Shown: positions 1 through 7,673 of the stretch, piece by piece | Layout: each line of letters opens with the position of its first letter | Numbering within the stretch: the first letter of the stretch is position 1 | Assembly: GCA_045643425.1 (NCBI GenBank) | Contig: JAZUKW010000048.1 | Span: forward strand, 1-18,253 | Source: RGIG426 sp045643425 | Lineage (GTDB): Bacteria; Bacillota; Clostridia; Oscillospirales; Acutalibacteraceae | Direction: 5' to 3' | DNA length: 18,253 nt | Position numbers and translations under genes: made by a program | Notes under the pieces: generated by a model | Told to the model about the DNA's origin: nothing | Seen by the model: the letters and a program-made list of their open reading frames with translations, nothing else | Database searches by the model: none

Positions 1-978
1 AATCGAGCAATACGCCCACGCATTCGTTACGTACACACAGTCCGTAATGATGGCGTTGTCGAGCGTGAGGGTTTTGGTCTCGTCGTCGTAGCTCACCGTG
101 CCGTCACCCAGCACGTCCGCGGCGTTCGCCCCGGTCACCCACGTTTTGCCGACAAGCAGGTTGATGCCGCTGTCGAGCGCAGGCGCGTCTTGCGCCGACT
201 GCGGCAACGTCCACACCGAAAACTCGGTCTCGCTTTGCCACTTCGTATAACTCGTGTCCACCAAAGCCGTCGAGCCGTTGATGGTGACGGTCGAGAGTTC
301 TTCGAACGTATAACCCGTATCCGCTTTCAACCACCAGCATTCCGAATACTCGCGGTCTTTCACAAACGAAGGGACTTCGTCCGGAAGAGTATCTCCGCTG
401 CTCTCGTCGTACCAGTAGTGGGTGGTCACCGTGAAATGACAGTCTTCCGGCAGAGTGTAGTTTAAGCAGTTCTCTGCCAACGCGCCGCCATACGGCGTGA
501 CGTCTGCATCGGTGATGTGGATTTCGGTGATTTGTTCTTCAGACAGAGTCACGCCGGGCATCAGAATAGTGAGATACTTTCCACCATCCATTACCCACCA
601 ATAGACGTTGAACGCACCTTCAAAGAGAGTACCGTTCACCGTAATCACGGTGTTTTCGTCAAAAAGATAGCCGTCGGCGGCTTCCAAGCTGATGTAGCGA
701 GAAAAGGTGACACCCTCAACAAAGGTATCACCGCTTTCCGAGGGACTAGCAAGCCATCTGTTTGCACCCGAATTATATTTGTAATAGGGTGCGCCCTCCG
801 GCAGAGTGTAAGCCAAATGGTCGTTCTTTTTTTCACCAAGTACCGGCGTAATATCCGCATTGGTAATGGTGACTTCGGTAATCGTCGTTTCCGCCGCGGC
901 GAAAATCGGGGTTACCGTCGCGAGCATCGCCACGCACAAAACGATGGCGAGCAAGCGCATAGTTAAGGTTTTTTTCAT
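1..978 (-). CDS. Secreted repeat protein, C-terminus cut by window edge
   Basis: This is an open frame of 326 codons from the ATG at 978 to the left edge, with no stop in the window. The start is preceded by AAGGAGG with 8 bases spacing. Residues 1-29 form a signal peptide: a basic start (MKKTLTMR), a hydrophobic core, and a likely cut after the alanines at 27-29. Two tandem repeats of roughly 110 residues follow, at about 33-140 and 150-258. Each opens with ITE(V/I)xITxAD(V/I)TP, has a YTLPE motif about 15-20 residues later, and ends near a VITVNG/TVTING motif. From about 272 the protein continues as GKTWVTGANAADVLGDGTVS and TLTLDN, a pattern I associate with repeat modules of clostridial cell-surface proteins. 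It is rich in Trp, Tyr and Thr, suggesting an extracellular beta-rich adhesin or carbohydrate binder. The ligand and the anchoring device lie outside what can be seen. Confidence 0.85.
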   Translation of the reverse strand, partial: MKKTLTMRLLAIVLCVAMLATVTPIFAAAETTITEVTITNADITPVLGEKKNDHLAYTLPEGAPYYKYNSGANRWLASPSESGDTFVEGVTFSRYISLEAADGYLFDENTVITVNGTLFEGAFNVYWWVMDGGKYLTILMPGVTLSEEQITEIHITDADVTPYGGALAENCLNYTLPEDCHFTVTTHYWYDESSGDTLPDEVPSFVKDREYSECWWLKADTGYTFEELSTVTINGSTALVDTSYTKWQSETEFSVWTLPQSAQDAPALDSGINLLVGKTWVTGANAADVLGDGTVSYDDETKTLTLDNAIITDCVYVTNAWAYCSI

Positions 979-1031
979 GGGACATTCCTCCTTAAAAGGG
1001 TTGGTTTTAAGTGGTGTTTGTTGATTATAGT

Positions 1032-1061
1032 ATTATACCATATTAGAGTGCCGTTCGTCAA
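1032..1061 (-). promoter_or_regulatory. Sigma-A-type promoter of the secreted repeat protein
   Basis: On the minus strand, TTGACG (1056-1061) is separated by 18 bases from TATAAT (1032-1037). A TGG just upstream makes an extended -10 (TGnTATAAT). It lies between the solute-binding-like gene and the secreted-protein gene, about 55 bases before the start codon, so the secreted protein can be transcribed independently of its neighbours. Confidence 0.75.
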
Positions 1062-1080
1062 TCATACAATCGGTCGCAAA

Positions 1081-2097
1081 TCAGCCTTTTTTCCACATCG
1101 CGTAAGCCGAGAGGTAGTCGCACGCCACGCAATCGACGGTTCCGGCTTTCATCGCCGCAAACGCATCCCGCACGGTGTCGAATTCGACGATTTTATCGCT
1201 ATAGCTCGCCGCTTTCAACCGCTCTTTCACAAAGCTTCCGCACAGCGTATTTTTGACAACGCCCAGCTTCTCCGTTTCATCCAACAGCGCCGTTTCGCCT
1301 TTATAGCGCTTGGCGCCGAGCGTATAATAGCACATCTCGTTTTCGAGATTCCACTCGTTCATCGCGGAGTAGTTGATTCCCTTGACCGATTCGTCGCGCA
1401 AGCCGCCCCAAATGAGGTTGACCGAGCCGTCGTTCAGCTTTTCGGCGGCGTTTTCGGCGGTCACTTTAACGAATTGCGGCTCAAGATTATACAGCGCGAA
1501 GCAGGTTTTCGCAACGTCGATCTCGAAGCCGACGGCTTGTCCGTTCTCGAACGAAGCGAGAGGCGCGTTGCCGTCGATCACACCGATCGTGAGCCCGTCC
1601 TTGCGCAGCTGTTTCAAGAGAACGCCGTCTGCGTGACCGCGCGGATCGTGTTTCGTGTCGCGCGGGTACACCGTCCCCGCGAACCACTGCGAGGCAACGT
1701 CGTCGATTTGGTGGCGTTCCTCCATCGTGCGGAGGCACGCCGTCACCAATTCTTTTGTCAGCTCGTCCCCCACCTTGTAGCCGACAGCGTAGTAGTAATC
1801 ACCGCCGCCGATCGCGATGCTGCGGCACTCACTTTTGTCGGGGATCGCGGTTTTCGACACCTGTGCCTCGGTCCTTGTCTCCGCCTTTTTCGTGGTGGCG
1901 GCAGTATCCGAAACCGTACCCGTCGCCGCGGTCACTTGGGGCTTTTTCCACGTAACCGTCGCGCGGGACGCGGTCGTTTCGCCGCTCGTCTCGTCGGCGG
2001 GCTGTTTTTCGCCTCCAAGCGTCAAAAACAGCACGACAGCCGCCGCTAAAACGGCCGCCACGATCAAAACGATCCACAGTGTTTTTTTCTTGTTCAT
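1081..2097 (-). CDS. Membrane-anchored solute-binding-like protein, domain order apparently permuted
   Basis: This 338-residue protein has an uncleaved-looking membrane anchor at residues 6-27. No lipobox cysteine follows it. A Thr/Ala/Lys-rich linker runs to about residue 90. The rest resembles the family 3 solute-binding fold (amino-acid ABC transporter type), but in swapped order. Residues 92-141 (YYYAVGYKVGD, then SQWFAG) look like the usual C-terminal end of the family. Residues 168-338 (LTIGVIDGNAPL, VGFEIDVAK, DGSVNLIWGG, AAMKAGTVDC) look like its usual beginning and middle, and the protein stops where the C-terminal part would normally follow. The ligand-gripping T-x-x-E-R segment of the family is not recognisable after LIWGG. 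The start has AAAGGAG 9 bases upstream. It lies 31 bases after yunB and is probably cotranscribed. No permease or ATPase gene is nearby, so a sensor or binding role is as likely as transport. Confidence 0.75.
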   Translation of the reverse strand: MNKKKTLWIVLIVAAVLAAAVVLFLTLGGEKQPADETSGETTASRATVTWKKPQVTAATGTVSDTAATTKKAETRTEAQVSKTAIPDKSECRSIAIGGGDYYYAVGYKVGDELTKELVTACLRTMEERHQIDDVASQWFAGTVYPRDTKHDPRGHADGVLLKQLRKDGLTIGVIDGNAPLASFENGQAVGFEIDVAKTCFALYNLEPQFVKVTAENAAEKLNDGSVNLIWGGLRDESVKGINYSAMNEWNLENEMCYYTLGAKRYKGETALLDETEKLGVVKNTLCGSFVKERLKAASYSDKIVEFDTVRDAFAAMKAGTVDCVACDYLSAYAMWKKG

Positions 2098-2128
2098 AGC
2101 ACGTCTCTCCTTTAAAACTTACGTCATA

Positions 2129-2752
2129 TTAAAATGAAGCATAAAACTTCGGTACGTCCCCCACAACGGCGGTCTGGGACAGCGGCGCAGACAGCGACAG
2201 CGTCATTTCGCGGCTTTTTCCCATGGCCGTCACCAGCACCGTCACCGTGACGTTCGCGGTCACGGTGTGGTACGTTTGGTTGATGCCCGCGTCGGTAAAT
2301 TCATCCGACAGCGTCACCACCGGCGAGCAGGAAAGCGCCGTAAAAAGCTTGACCGACGGCCCTTTTCCCGACCACAACGGATCGCCGAGCAGCGTTCCGA
2401 GCGGCACCGAAAACGCCGCGCGGTCGCGTTGCTCAAAGCCGTCGCACAGCGCGGCCGCCAGCTTCGCCTGAACCGCGTTTTGTGCCGCCGCATCCGTCAT
2501 GAGCGTCTGCGCGCGGCCGTCCTCATCCGTCTTTACCGTTACCATATCTGCGAACGCGTCCGTCTCGCAAAGCTGCTTGACCGCGGCGGCAAACGTCTCT
2601 TGCGCGGCGGTAGCGGCCGCGTGCTGCGCGTAGGCGTTCAGTGCCTCCGCGACCATACATTCGGTCGCGATCCACGCAATGACCGCCACCAGCAAAATGC
2701 CCCACAAAAGACCGTTTTTCTTTCGTGCGGCACGTTTTTTAAGCGTTACCAT
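2129..2752 (-). CDS. yunB: Sporulation protein YunB
   Basis: This is a 207-residue membrane-anchored protein of the YunB family, a conserved spore-former protein whose biochemical role is not established to my knowledge; in Bacillus subtilis it belongs to the mother-cell sporulation programme. After a basic N-terminus, one membrane segment covers about residues 14-32. An Ala-rich helix with NAYAQHAAATAAQETF follows, then a VPLGTLLGDPLWSGKGP stretch and a GINQTYHTVTANVTV strand, both family hallmarks. The start was placed at 2752 because AAGGGGG lies 7-8 bases upstream and a promoter at 2807-2835 excludes the longer frame that begins at 2818. It is followed after 31 bases by the solute-binding-like gene. 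The promoter looks sigma-A-like rather than sigma-E-like. Confidence 0.8.
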   Translation of the reverse strand: MVTLKKRAARKKNGLLWGILLVAVIAWIATECMVAEALNAYAQHAAATAAQETFAAAVKQLCETDAFADMVTVKTDEDGRAQTLMTDAAAQNAVQAKLAAALCDGFEQRDRAAFSVPLGTLLGDPLWSGKGPSVKLFTALSCSPVVTLSDEFTDAGINQTYHTVTANVTVTVLVTAMGKSREMTLSLSAPLSQTAVVGDVPKFYASF

Positions 2753-2806
2753 CCCCTCGCCCCCTTTTGCCAGCATACGCAAAACGGGCTTGGGTGGTTC
2801 AGCCTT

Positions 2807-2835
2807 ATCATACCACAACCGCGCTAAAAACGCAA
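2807..2835 (-). promoter_or_regulatory. Promoter of yunB
   Basis: On the minus strand, TTGCGT (2830-2835) is followed after 17 bases by TATGAT (2807-2812), with a TGG extended -10. Transcription would begin near 2800, about 48 bases before the chosen yunB start. Its -35 box lies immediately next to the terminator of the upstream operon. Confidence 0.6.
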
Positions 2836-2862
2836 CAAAAAATCACGCAGACGACGTCTGCG
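2836..2862 (-). terminator. Rho-independent terminator after ispH/rpsA
   Basis: On the minus strand the stem CGCAGAC / GTCTGCG (7 base pairs, 3-base loop, 2846-2862) is followed by TGATTTTTT. It lies 24 bases after the rpsA stop codon and closes the BaiN-like/cmk/plsC/ispH-rpsA operon. The plus strand also has a T-run after the hairpin, so it could work in both directions. Confidence 0.8.
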
Positions 2863-2885
2863 GGATTTTTGAAACAACGTTTCAA

Positions 2886-4946
2886 TTATTCGGCAGTCTC
2901 CTCAGCCGGAGCTTCCTCGACCGGAGCTTCCTCCGCAGCCGGAGCCTCCTCCGCAACCGGAGCTTCCTCCACCGGAGCCGCCTCAGGCAGCAGCGCGCGG
3001 ATGGAGAGGCTGATGCGTTTTTTGTCGAAGTCCACGTTGATGATCTTCACTTCGACCTCTTGGCCGATCTGAAGCTCGTCCTGCGGCTTCTCAACGCGAT
3101 GGTTGGAGATCTGGGAGATGTGGATAAGACCGTCCACGCCGTCGATGATCTGGGCGAACGCACCAAAGGTGGTCATGCCCACCACTTTGGCGGTCACGAC
3201 GTCACCCACGTTGTAGTTGGCGGTGAACTTCGTCCACGGATTGTCCTCGTCCTTGCGGTAGCCGAGGGAGATCTTGTGTTTCTCGGTGTTCAGGTCTTTG
3301 ATGTAAACCTCCACCTCCTGACCGATGGTCAGAACGTCCGACGGATGCTTCACGTGTTTCCACGAAAGCTCGGACACGTGGATCATACCGTCCGCGCCGC
3401 CGAGATCGACGAACGCGCCGTAAGAGGTCATGGATTTCACAACACCGTTGTAGACCTTGCCCACCTCGAGGGTCGCCCACAGCTCTTCGGCTTTGGCTTT
3501 GCGCTCCTCGTTGCTGACGGAACGGATGGAGCCCACCGCACGGCGGCGCTGGGTGTTGACCTCGATGATGCGGAAGCGCGCATCTTTGCCCACCAGCGTG
3601 GTCAGATCCTCCACGCGGGAAGCGGACGCCTGGGACGCCGGAACAAACACACGGACGCCCTTCGCCACGACGATCACGCCGCCGCGAACCGCGTCAACGA
3701 TTTTGCCTTCCAGGATCTCCTTCGACTCGGCGGCGGCGACGATGTCGTCCCAGCCTTTGAGGGAATCCACACGTTTTTTCGAGAGGGTGATGGTGCCTTC
3801 TTGGTCGTTGGTGCGCATAATGAGCAGATCGAGTTCATCACCGATGTTGACGAGCGTGCTCGGATCGGCGCCGTCGGCGCTCAGCTCGTCCACCGTGATG
3901 TAACCGGTCTGTTTGCGGCCGATGACCTCAACCTGGACCTCGCTCGGGTTGATGCCGACGACAACGCCTTTCACTCTTCCGTCATTATTCGTCAAGTTCC
4001 CGGAATAGGCCTCGAAAGCCTCCGCAAAACTCATTTCATCGATAGATTTTTTCGGAGCGTCTGCCTCGCTCGTTGCAGGGATGTTTTTTTCTTCGTTCAT
4101 GATTTCGGACATGGTTGACTGTACCTCCTTAATTATGTCGGCGGGCGTAGAGGCTCCGGCCGTTAAGCCGGCAGACCGCACCCCTGCGAACCAGGCGGGC
4201 GACAGATCCTCTGCCGACTCGACAAGATACGCAGACGCGTAGGGTTTGCACACCGCGCAAAGCTTGGCGGTGTTAGAGCTTTGACGTCCTCCGACGATCA
4301 CCACCACCGGGTGGCGTTGCGACAACTCCACGGCTTCCTGCTGCCGATTCGCGGTCGCATTACATATTGTATCAAAGATAAGTGGATTTGTATAGTGTTT
4401 TTTTGCAATTTTTTTGCAATTTTCAAAAACTTTTTTCTGAAACGTCGTTTGAGACACCAAAACCGGCGAATTCTCCCCTAAAGCGCCCCGTTCGTCCAAC
4501 AATTTTTGCAGCTGTTCGGGGCTGTCGAACACAAAAGACGCCCCTTTGCAAAATCCGCGGATGCCGATGACCTCCGGGTGAGCCTCGTCCCCCGCAATCA
4601 AAATGGTCGAACCGGCGGCGGAATGCTCCTCCACGATCCGGTGGATCTTATCGACAAACGGGCAGGTCGCGTCACACAGCGTAATCCCCTGCTCTTCGAT
4701 TTTTTCATACGTCGCCCGTCCCACGCCGTGGGAACGGATAACGAGCGTCGCGCCCTCCGGCGCGTCGGCGGGATCGTCCACGATCGACACGCCGCGGGCC
4801 TTCAAGCCCTCCACCGTTTGAGGATTATGGATCAGCGGCCCGAGCGTGCAAACCCGTTCCCCCTCGGAAAGCAGCGTTTCCACCGCCTCCACCGCGCGTT
4901 TTACTCCAAAGCAAAAGCCGGCGGTCTTTGCAAGCTCCACGCTCAT
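2886..4946 (-). CDS. ispH/rpsA: Bifunctional IspH (HMBPP reductase) / ribosomal protein S1
   Basis: The 686-residue fusion joins two proteins. Residues 1-278 are IspH, the iron-sulfur enzyme that reduces HMBPP to IPP and DMAPP at the end of the MEP isoprenoid pathway. Visible key residues are cluster cysteines C12, C95 and C195, substrate residues H40, H73, H123 and E125, T167/T168, the SSN at 223-225 and S266. Residues 279-686 are S1-like: four S1 RNA-binding domains at about 323-392, 411-477, 494-563 and 580-650. The last two carry GAFVDLGGADGMIHVSEL and GAFAQIIDGVDGLIHISQI. An acidic Ala/Pro/Glu tail follows from 653. Such fusions are known in Clostridia. The start overlaps the plsC stop by 4 bases (ATGA) with GGAGG 7 bases upstream, so translation is probably coupled. 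A second strong ribosome binding site lies inside at the domain junction. Confidence 0.97.
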   Translation of the reverse strand: MSVELAKTAGFCFGVKRAVEAVETLLSEGERVCTLGPLIHNPQTVEGLKARGVSIVDDPADAPEGATLVIRSHGVGRATYEKIEEQGITLCDATCPFVDKIHRIVEEHSAAGSTILIAGDEAHPEVIGIRGFCKGASFVFDSPEQLQKLLDERGALGENSPVLVSQTTFQKKVFENCKKIAKKHYTNPLIFDTICNATANRQQEAVELSQRHPVVVIVGGRQSSNTAKLCAVCKPYASAYLVESAEDLSPAWFAGVRSAGLTAGASTPADIIKEVQSTMSEIMNEEKNIPATSEADAPKKSIDEMSFAEAFEAYSGNLTNNDGRVKGVVVGINPSEVQVEVIGRKQTGYITVDELSADGADPSTLVNIGDELDLLIMRTNDQEGTITLSKKRVDSLKGWDDIVAAAESKEILEGKIVDAVRGGVIVVAKGVRVFVPASQASASRVEDLTTLVGKDARFRIIEVNTQRRRAVGSIRSVSNEERKAKAEELWATLEVGKVYNGVVKSMTSYGAFVDLGGADGMIHVSELSWKHVKHPSDVLTIGQEVEVYIKDLNTEKHKISLGYRKDEDNPWTKFTANYNVGDVVTAKVVGMTTFGAFAQIIDGVDGLIHISQISNHRVEKPQDELQIGQEVEVKIINVDFDKKRISLSIRALLPEAAPVEEAPVAEEAPAAEEAPVEEAPAEETAE
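2906..2986 (-). repeat. Imperfect 15/18-base repeats encoding the acidic S1 tail
   Basis: Five units beginning CCGGAGC on the plus strand, of 15, 18, 18, 15 and 15 bases, sit end to end inside the 3' end of ispH/rpsA. They encode the Glu-Glu-Ala-Pro tail (PVEEAPVAEEAPAAEEAPVE). The in-frame 3-base length differences suggest slippage or unequal recombination changes the tail length without breaking the gene. Confidence 0.75.
4110..4130 (-). promoter_or_regulatory. Internal ribosome binding site and ATG for S1 alone
   Basis: Inside the fusion, the minus strand reads AAGGAGGT (4123-4130), followed 11 bases after GGAGG by an in-frame ATG (4110-4112, residue Met279). This is exactly where IspH ends and the S1 part begins. 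A product starting here would be a 408-residue S1 protein. Use in the cell is inferred, not shown. Confidence 0.6.
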
Positions 4947-5647
4947 CGGGCATCCTCCATCAGCGACGTGACCGCCGCCATCATCGCGCGGGTTGCGCCG
5001 CGTAAATTCGGCTTTTCTCCGTCCAGCTCCAGCGCGCTCGGCGACAACACCTCGCCGAAGGACACCGTCACGCGGCGAAACAGCTTCACCTTCTGGTCTT
5101 TGGTCGTTACCGCCACCGGCAAAACGTACGCCTGCGTCTTGGCGGCGATCAGCGACGCGCCGGACTTGAACCGTCCCAGCTCACCGGTTTTCGAGCGCGT
5201 TCCCTCCGGGAAAATGCCCATCCACTTGCGCTCGGCGATCAGCTGCTCCGCGCGATCCAGCGCGCCCGTATCTCCTTTGCCGCGCGCCACCGGGAACGAG
5301 CCGAAATTCTTGCCGAGGAGCCACGCGGAAAAGCCGTTGCCGAACAGCTCCGCTTTCCCCATAAAATACACGTCAGCCTTCTTTTGCGCCAACAGCAAAA
5401 ACACGGGATCGATCATCGAAATGTGATTACAGCAAACCACCAGCGGGCGATCGTCCTCCGGCAAATTTTCCAGCCCCTTTACACGGAAAGGAAACAGCAA
5501 TTTGAAAAGCGGACGCACGATCGCCTTCAGCACGTGGCCAAAACCGCTCCACACGCCGTATTCTTCGGTTCTCAAGAGCTGCTCGGTCTGTTCTTCCTCG
5601 GCGATACGCTCGCGCTCGACCTCTTTTTCCGTCCGCTCTTCGGTCAT
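4943..5647 (-). CDS. plsC: 1-acyl-sn-glycerol-3-phosphate acyltransferase (PlsC family)
   Basis: This 234-residue enzyme of the LPLAT/PlsC family transfers a second acyl chain to lysophosphatidic acid, giving phosphatidic acid at the membrane. The catalytic NHxxxxD box is at residues 74-80 (NHISMID), and the phosphate-binding FPEGTRS box is at 147-153, followed by GRFKSGA. A hydrophobic patch at about 38-55 would hold it to the membrane. The first 30 residues are an unusual highly charged Glu/Arg extension. It is translationally linked on both sides: it overlaps cmk by 4 bases at its start, with AAAGGAG inside the cmk end, and overlaps ispH by 4 bases at its stop. The family is clear; the exact acyl acceptor is inferred. 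Confidence 0.93.
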   Translation of the reverse strand: MTEERTEKEVERERIAEEEQTEQLLRTEEYGVWSGFGHVLKAIVRPLFKLLFPFRVKGLENLPEDDRPLVVCCNHISMIDPVFLLLAQKKADVYFMGKAELFGNGFSAWLLGKNFGSFPVARGKGDTGALDRAEQLIAERKWMGIFPEGTRSKTGELGRFKSGASLIAAKTQAYVLPVAVTTKDQKVKLFRRVTVSFGEVLSPSALELDGEKPNLRGATRAMMAAVTSLMEDAR

Positions 5648-6318
5648 GACAACCGCTCCTTTACGATGGATTCCATAAGTGCCACCGACTCCTCCAGCGT
5701 GTTGCCGGTGGTATCGACCGAAACGGCGTCCGCCGCGGGCTTCAGCGGCGCCACGGCGCGGTGGGAGTCGTCGTAATCGCGCTGTTTCATATCCTCCAGC
5801 ACTTCCTCAAACGACACGTCCATCCCTTTTTCTTTCAGCTCGTCAAAACGGCGACGGGCGCGATCCTCCGCCGACGCCGAGAGAAAGATCTTCACCTTGG
5901 CGTTCGGAAGCACGACCGTACCGATGTCGCGGCCGTCCATGATCACGTTGTTTTCCCGCGCCAGCTTCTGCTGGGTCTCGAACAAAAAGGCGCGCACCTC
6001 GGGAATGGCCGACGTCGCCGACGCCGCCATCGACACCTCCGGCGTGCGGATCCTGTCGCTCACGTCTTCGCCGCAAAGCAGCACGCGCTGCGCGCCGTCC
6101 ACGTAGGCAATAGACACGTCAACACCCGACAGCGCCGCGATCACGGCAGCCGCATTGTGCGTGTCGATCCCCTTTTGCAGCATAGCAAGCCCCACCGCGC
6201 GGTACATCGCGCCGGTATCCACGTAAACGTAGCCCAGCGTCGCCGCCAGCCGCTTGGCAATGGTGCTTTTTCCCGCTCCGGACGGGCCGTCAATGGCAAT
6301 CGCCACAAATTCGTTCAT
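5644..6318 (-). CDS. cmk: Cytidylate kinase
   Basis: This 224-residue cytidylate kinase phosphorylates CMP and dCMP with ATP, recycling nucleotides from RNA and phospholipid turnover. The Walker A loop GPSGAGKST is at residues 11-19. The CMP-binding region YVDTGAMYRAV follows at about 33-43, then MDGRDIGTVVLPNAKVKIFL in the middle and the RARRRFDELKEKG lid region. Its length is normal for the bacterial family. The start at 6318 has GAGGAGG 8 bases upstream and lies directly against the stop of the flavoprotein gene. The cmk-plsC-ispH/rpsA order recurs in Clostridia. Confidence 0.96.
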   Translation of the reverse strand: MNEFVAIAIDGPSGAGKSTIAKRLAATLGYVYVDTGAMYRAVGLAMLQKGIDTHNAAAVIAALSGVDVSIAYVDGAQRVLLCGEDVSDRIRTPEVSMAASATSAIPEVRAFLFETQQKLARENNVIMDGRDIGTVVLPNAKVKIFLSASAEDRARRRFDELKEKGMDVSFEEVLEDMKQRDYDDSHRAVAPLKPAADAVSVDTTGNTLEESVALMESIVKERLS

Positions 6319-7581
6319 TTAAAATTCCTCCTCAGTTCCGATATATCGACCGGCAGCCGCGCCGGTGGAAAAGGCAATTTGTAAGTTGAAGCCGCCGGTA
6401 TAGGCGTCCACGTCCAGCACCTCGCCGGCAAAAAACAGCCCCTCACAGAGCTTGGACGCCATCGTCTTCGGATCGACCTCTTTGACGGACACGCCGCCCG
6501 CCGTGACCACCGCCTCCGCGACGGGGCGCGGCTTCGTCACCGTAAGCGGTAACGCCTTGAGCGCATCGCGCAGACGCTCCCGCTGCTCGCGCGTTACGCT
6601 GTGACACTTGGTTGCGCCGTCCAGCCCGATTTGGGCGAGAAACGGCTCGACAAGGCTGTGCGGCAACAGCTTCGGCAGCGCGTTTTGCAGATCCGTATTC
6701 TGCATTTCGGAAAAATCCCGCAGCAAGCGGTCATCCAACTGCTTTTCGCTCAGCGCGGGCTTCAAGTCGATTTGCAGGCGATAGCGGTCCTCGGTCACGT
6801 CCCGCAAATGCGCCGATGCGCTCAAAATCATCGGTCCGGACACCCCGAAATGGGTAAACAGCATCTCTCCGAAATCGGTATACACGACCTTGTTTTTGCG
6901 GGCGGTATCCACGACCGTCAGCCCGCAGTTTTTAAGGGATAATCCCTGCGCCGCCTCACACAGCGGCTCGACACATTCAAGCGGCACCAGCGAGCCGCGC
7001 GGCTCGACGACGGTATGCCCCGCCTGCCGCGCCAATTCGTAGCCGTCGCCGGTACTGCCGGTCGTCGGATAGGATACGCCGCCGGTGCAAACCACCACGC
7101 GGTCGGCGCGCACCTCGCGTCCCTTGGTATCTACCACGCCCTTGCACACGCCGTCCTCGATCAGCAGCGAGGCAACGCGGGCGTTTTGGATGACCGCGCC
7201 GGATTTTTTGGCGAACCGCACCAGCGCATCCACCACGTCCACCGCCTTGTCGGAGACGGGAAACACGCGGTTGCCGCGCTCGATCTTCAGCGGCACCCCC
7301 ATCGACTCGACAAGCTCCATCGTGTCGCGGTAGGTAAAATTGTGGAACGCGCTAAAAAGAAACCGCCCGTTTCCGGGAACATTTTTGATCATCTCGTCCG
7401 GCTCGGTGGCGTTCGTCAGATTACAGCGTCCCTTGCCGGTGATCATCACCTTGCGCGCGGGACGGTCGTTGCGCTCCAAAACGGTCACGCGGCACCCGTT
7501 TTTCGCCGCAAATCCGGCGCAAACGAGGCCAGCCGCGCCGCCGCCGACAACCACCACTTGTAAAGCCTTATCACTTGTCAC
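6319..7581 (-). CDS. FAD-dependent oxidoreductase, BaiN/HI0933 (YhiN) family
   Basis: This is a 420-residue flavoprotein. The FAD dinucleotide-binding loop VVVVGGGAAGL is at the N-terminus, followed by VLERNDRPARKVMITGKGRC, a family hallmark. CTGGVSYPTTGSTGDGYELA is in the middle, and the C-terminal FAD segment reads GEVLDVDAYTGGFNLQIAFS. Family members are often labelled aminoacetone oxidase-like or BaiN after a bile-acid gene; the true substrate here is unknown. The GTG at 7581 was chosen because GGAGG lies 10 bases upstream; the GTG at 7590 would be only 1 base from it. It is the first gene of the operon with cmk, plsC and ispH/rpsA and abuts cmk directly. Confidence 0.9.
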   Translation of the reverse strand: MTSDKALQVVVVGGGAAGLVCAGFAAKNGCRVTVLERNDRPARKVMITGKGRCNLTNATEPDEMIKNVPGNGRFLFSAFHNFTYRDTMELVESMGVPLKIERGNRVFPVSDKAVDVVDALVRFAKKSGAVIQNARVASLLIEDGVCKGVVDTKGREVRADRVVVCTGGVSYPTTGSTGDGYELARQAGHTVVEPRGSLVPLECVEPLCEAAQGLSLKNCGLTVVDTARKNKVVYTDFGEMLFTHFGVSGPMILSASAHLRDVTEDRYRLQIDLKPALSEKQLDDRLLRDFSEMQNTDLQNALPKLLPHSLVEPFLAQIGLDGATKCHSVTREQRERLRDALKALPLTVTKPRPVAEAVVTAGGVSVKEVDPKTMASKLCEGLFFAGEVLDVDAYTGGFNLQIAFSTGAAAGRYIGTEEEF

Positions 7582-7644
7582 ATCTATCACTCCTCCAAAA
7601 AGACTTTTTGCCTAAAAAAGCCTTTTCAAAAGCGAAAATTCTCG

Positions 7645-7673
7645 ATTATACCGCGGTTTTTGCGGTCTGTAAA
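7645..7673 (-). promoter_or_regulatory. Promoter of the flavoprotein-cmk-plsC-ispH/rpsA operon
   Basis: On the minus strand, TTTACA (7668-7673) is followed after 17 bases by a perfect TATAAT (7645-7650). Transcription would start near 7638, leaving a leader of about 57 bases. The leader is A/T-rich, with short CTTTTT and AAAAAG runs that could pair next to the ribosome binding site. Confidence 0.75.

Noticed and set aside
1018..2049. A 343-codon plus-strand open frame opposite the solute-binding-like gene
   Set aside because: The minus-strand gene has an anchor, a domain pattern and a ribosome binding site; the plus frame has none of these and ends in an Arg-rich string.
1084..2097. Reading the solute-binding-like gene as a truncated pseudogene
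   Set aside because: It has an intact frame, a good ribosome binding site, an anchor and both parts of the domain, only in swapped order. Decay would not supply the C-terminal part at the N-terminus.
2679..4118. A 479-codon open frame on the plus strand
   Set aside because: It lies opposite ispH/rpsA and yunB, has no recognisable family, an implausible His/Arg/Asp-rich composition and no ribosome binding site. It is a codon-bias shadow of the real gene.
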